This document shows, one piece after another, positions 63,401 to 64,000 of a stretch of 64,000 nt of DNA; position 1 is the first letter of the stretch, and every line of letters starts with the position of its first letter. This stretch comes from Ectocarpus siliculosus (Eukaryota; Sar; Phaeophyceae; Ectocarpales; Ectocarpaceae): NCBI GenBank assembly GCA_000310025.1, contig FN648521.1:110092-174091 (forward strand), written 5' to 3'. The notes under the pieces were generated by a model that worked only from the letters and a program-made list of their open reading frames with translations, had not been told where the DNA came from and made no database searches. Both the position numbers and the translations under genes were made by a program.

Positions 63401-64000
63401 AAGCGTGTGTGAGCCACAGTCTGGCGATGTTTGAAGCGTCAATCTTTTCGCGTCGTTTTATGTTTGGGTGAAATTTAATTTTGACGCTTCCTCACAAAAA
63501 TTTCGCCGTCAGAGTTTGCCCCCAAAAAAGCGGCGCAACCTCTTCACGTCAAAACTTCCTGAAATGTCAATCTTTCACGTCATTTCAACAACACGTGGAT
63601 TCCCTCTAGTGAATCGTAGATATACCGGCTTGTTGACCATCATTCGACTCATTGTTTATCCATTGTTTATCTGTACCGGTATCCCAGATTACTTTCACCT
63701 GTGGAAGACACGCTACCGTTGGTAAGATGAACTAAAACACTGACTGCAAGTAGGTTGAGGGAAGCAAGGTCGGATGCTGAAAAACGGTAGGTGAAGTGGT
63801 CACCGTATCCACGATTAGGCGCCCGCAATCAAGAAATAAACCGTTTTAAGAATGAACAAAGGCTCAGGTTTTGGCACACTTTTAATCAACACATTGCTTG
63901 ACCCACGAAAATATAGTGCTTGTAAGTCGACGTTGCGTTCGCAAGCGCCACGACGAAGTAGGAAAACCAGCGAACCGAACGGAACAACGATAGACCGCGG
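60442..64000 (+). CDS. Beta-helix paralogue, 5' part (exons 1-3 of probably 7)
   Basis: Exons 60442-60795, 61869-62017 and 62455-62599 have exactly the lengths and phases of exons 1-3 of the upstream gene (354, 149 and 145 bp). By my count the 216 residues differ at 23 positions (about 89% identity). The signal peptide, opening AMDLAEAGDTVNLQNGTY block and the cysteines are kept, so the copy looks functional as far as it is seen. Exon 4 should follow but had not appeared by 64000, because intron 3 is enlarged by an insertion. Most differences are conservative (V/I, D/N, S/A), which suggests selection for the same fold. The coordinates end at the window border, not at a gene end. Confidence 0.85.
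62694..63598. mobile_element. Probable DNA transposon with TTGACG subterminal repeats
   Basis: Left end: GGATTGACGCGG, TTTTGACC, GGATTGACGCC, TTTTGACGGG. Right end, inverted: AATGACGTGAAAGATTGAC, TTTTGACGTG, TTTTGACGC, GATTGACGCTT. The block is absent from the matching intron of the paralogue. No transposase is visible, so it would be non-autonomous. Confidence 0.6.

Larger units (their letters stand above)
58963..64000. repeat. Second unit of the segmental duplication, cut by the window end
   Basis: Collinear with the start of the first unit, including 5' flank, exons 1-3 and introns. It carries one large extra insertion (62694-63598) and lacks the family 2 element found in unit 1. Confidence 0.75.

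Overview
The window looks like nuclear DNA of a brown alga, most likely Ectocarpus or a close relative. This is an inference from overall character: intron-rich genes with GT-AG introns of roughly 0.2 to 5 kb, dense small transposons with TA target sites, CAG/CTG and GA/TC microsatellites, and stramenopile-like gene content. No rRNA, tRNA or CRISPR array was seen. I rebuilt exons by hand from reading frame, splice signals, intron phase and family alignment.

Layout. (1) 1-18 kb is repeat-rich. It holds a small unrecognised minus-strand gene (169-993), a possible plus-strand first exon with a signal peptide (3381-3494), a Ty1/copia LTR element (4555-9904) with matching LTRs and a CCCGC target duplication, a 610-bp TIR element (10937-11546), two units of a dispersed poly-C-flanked repeat, possible exons of unrecognised genes, and four arrays of short palindromes centred on CCATGG. 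(2) 18.3-30.5 kb, minus strand: nine exons of CIAO1/Cia1, the WD40 protein of the cytosolic iron-sulfur targeting complex. (3) 30.9-45.9 kb, plus strand: eight exons of an RsmH/MraW-type rRNA methyltransferase (METTL15 family), divergent from CIAO1 across about 470 bp. Its last intron contains a 588-base assembly gap next to poor-quality sequence. (4) 47.8-64 kb: a tandem segmental duplication with an offset of about 11.1 kb. Each copy carries a secreted right-handed beta-helix protein gene. The first is complete (seven exons, 658 aa, acidic repetitive tail); the second runs off the window after exon 3.

The most striking pattern is that introns here seem to grow by tandem duplication of exon-intron borders. 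At least eight borders in CIAO1 and rsmH are followed or preceded by decayed copies that include the splice site and a piece of exon, and the stop codon of rsmH is triplicated in the same way. The second pattern is the set of four palindrome arrays with a CCATGG core but different outer arms. Two families of small TA-target elements (about 215 and 190 bp) are scattered through introns, once one inside the other. One copy lies in one beta-helix paralogue and is missing from the other, which dates its movement relative to the duplication.

CIAO1 and the methyltransferase are housekeeping genes sharing a likely bidirectional promoter. The beta-helix pair looks like an expanding family of exported proteins. 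No pathway linking the regions is evident.
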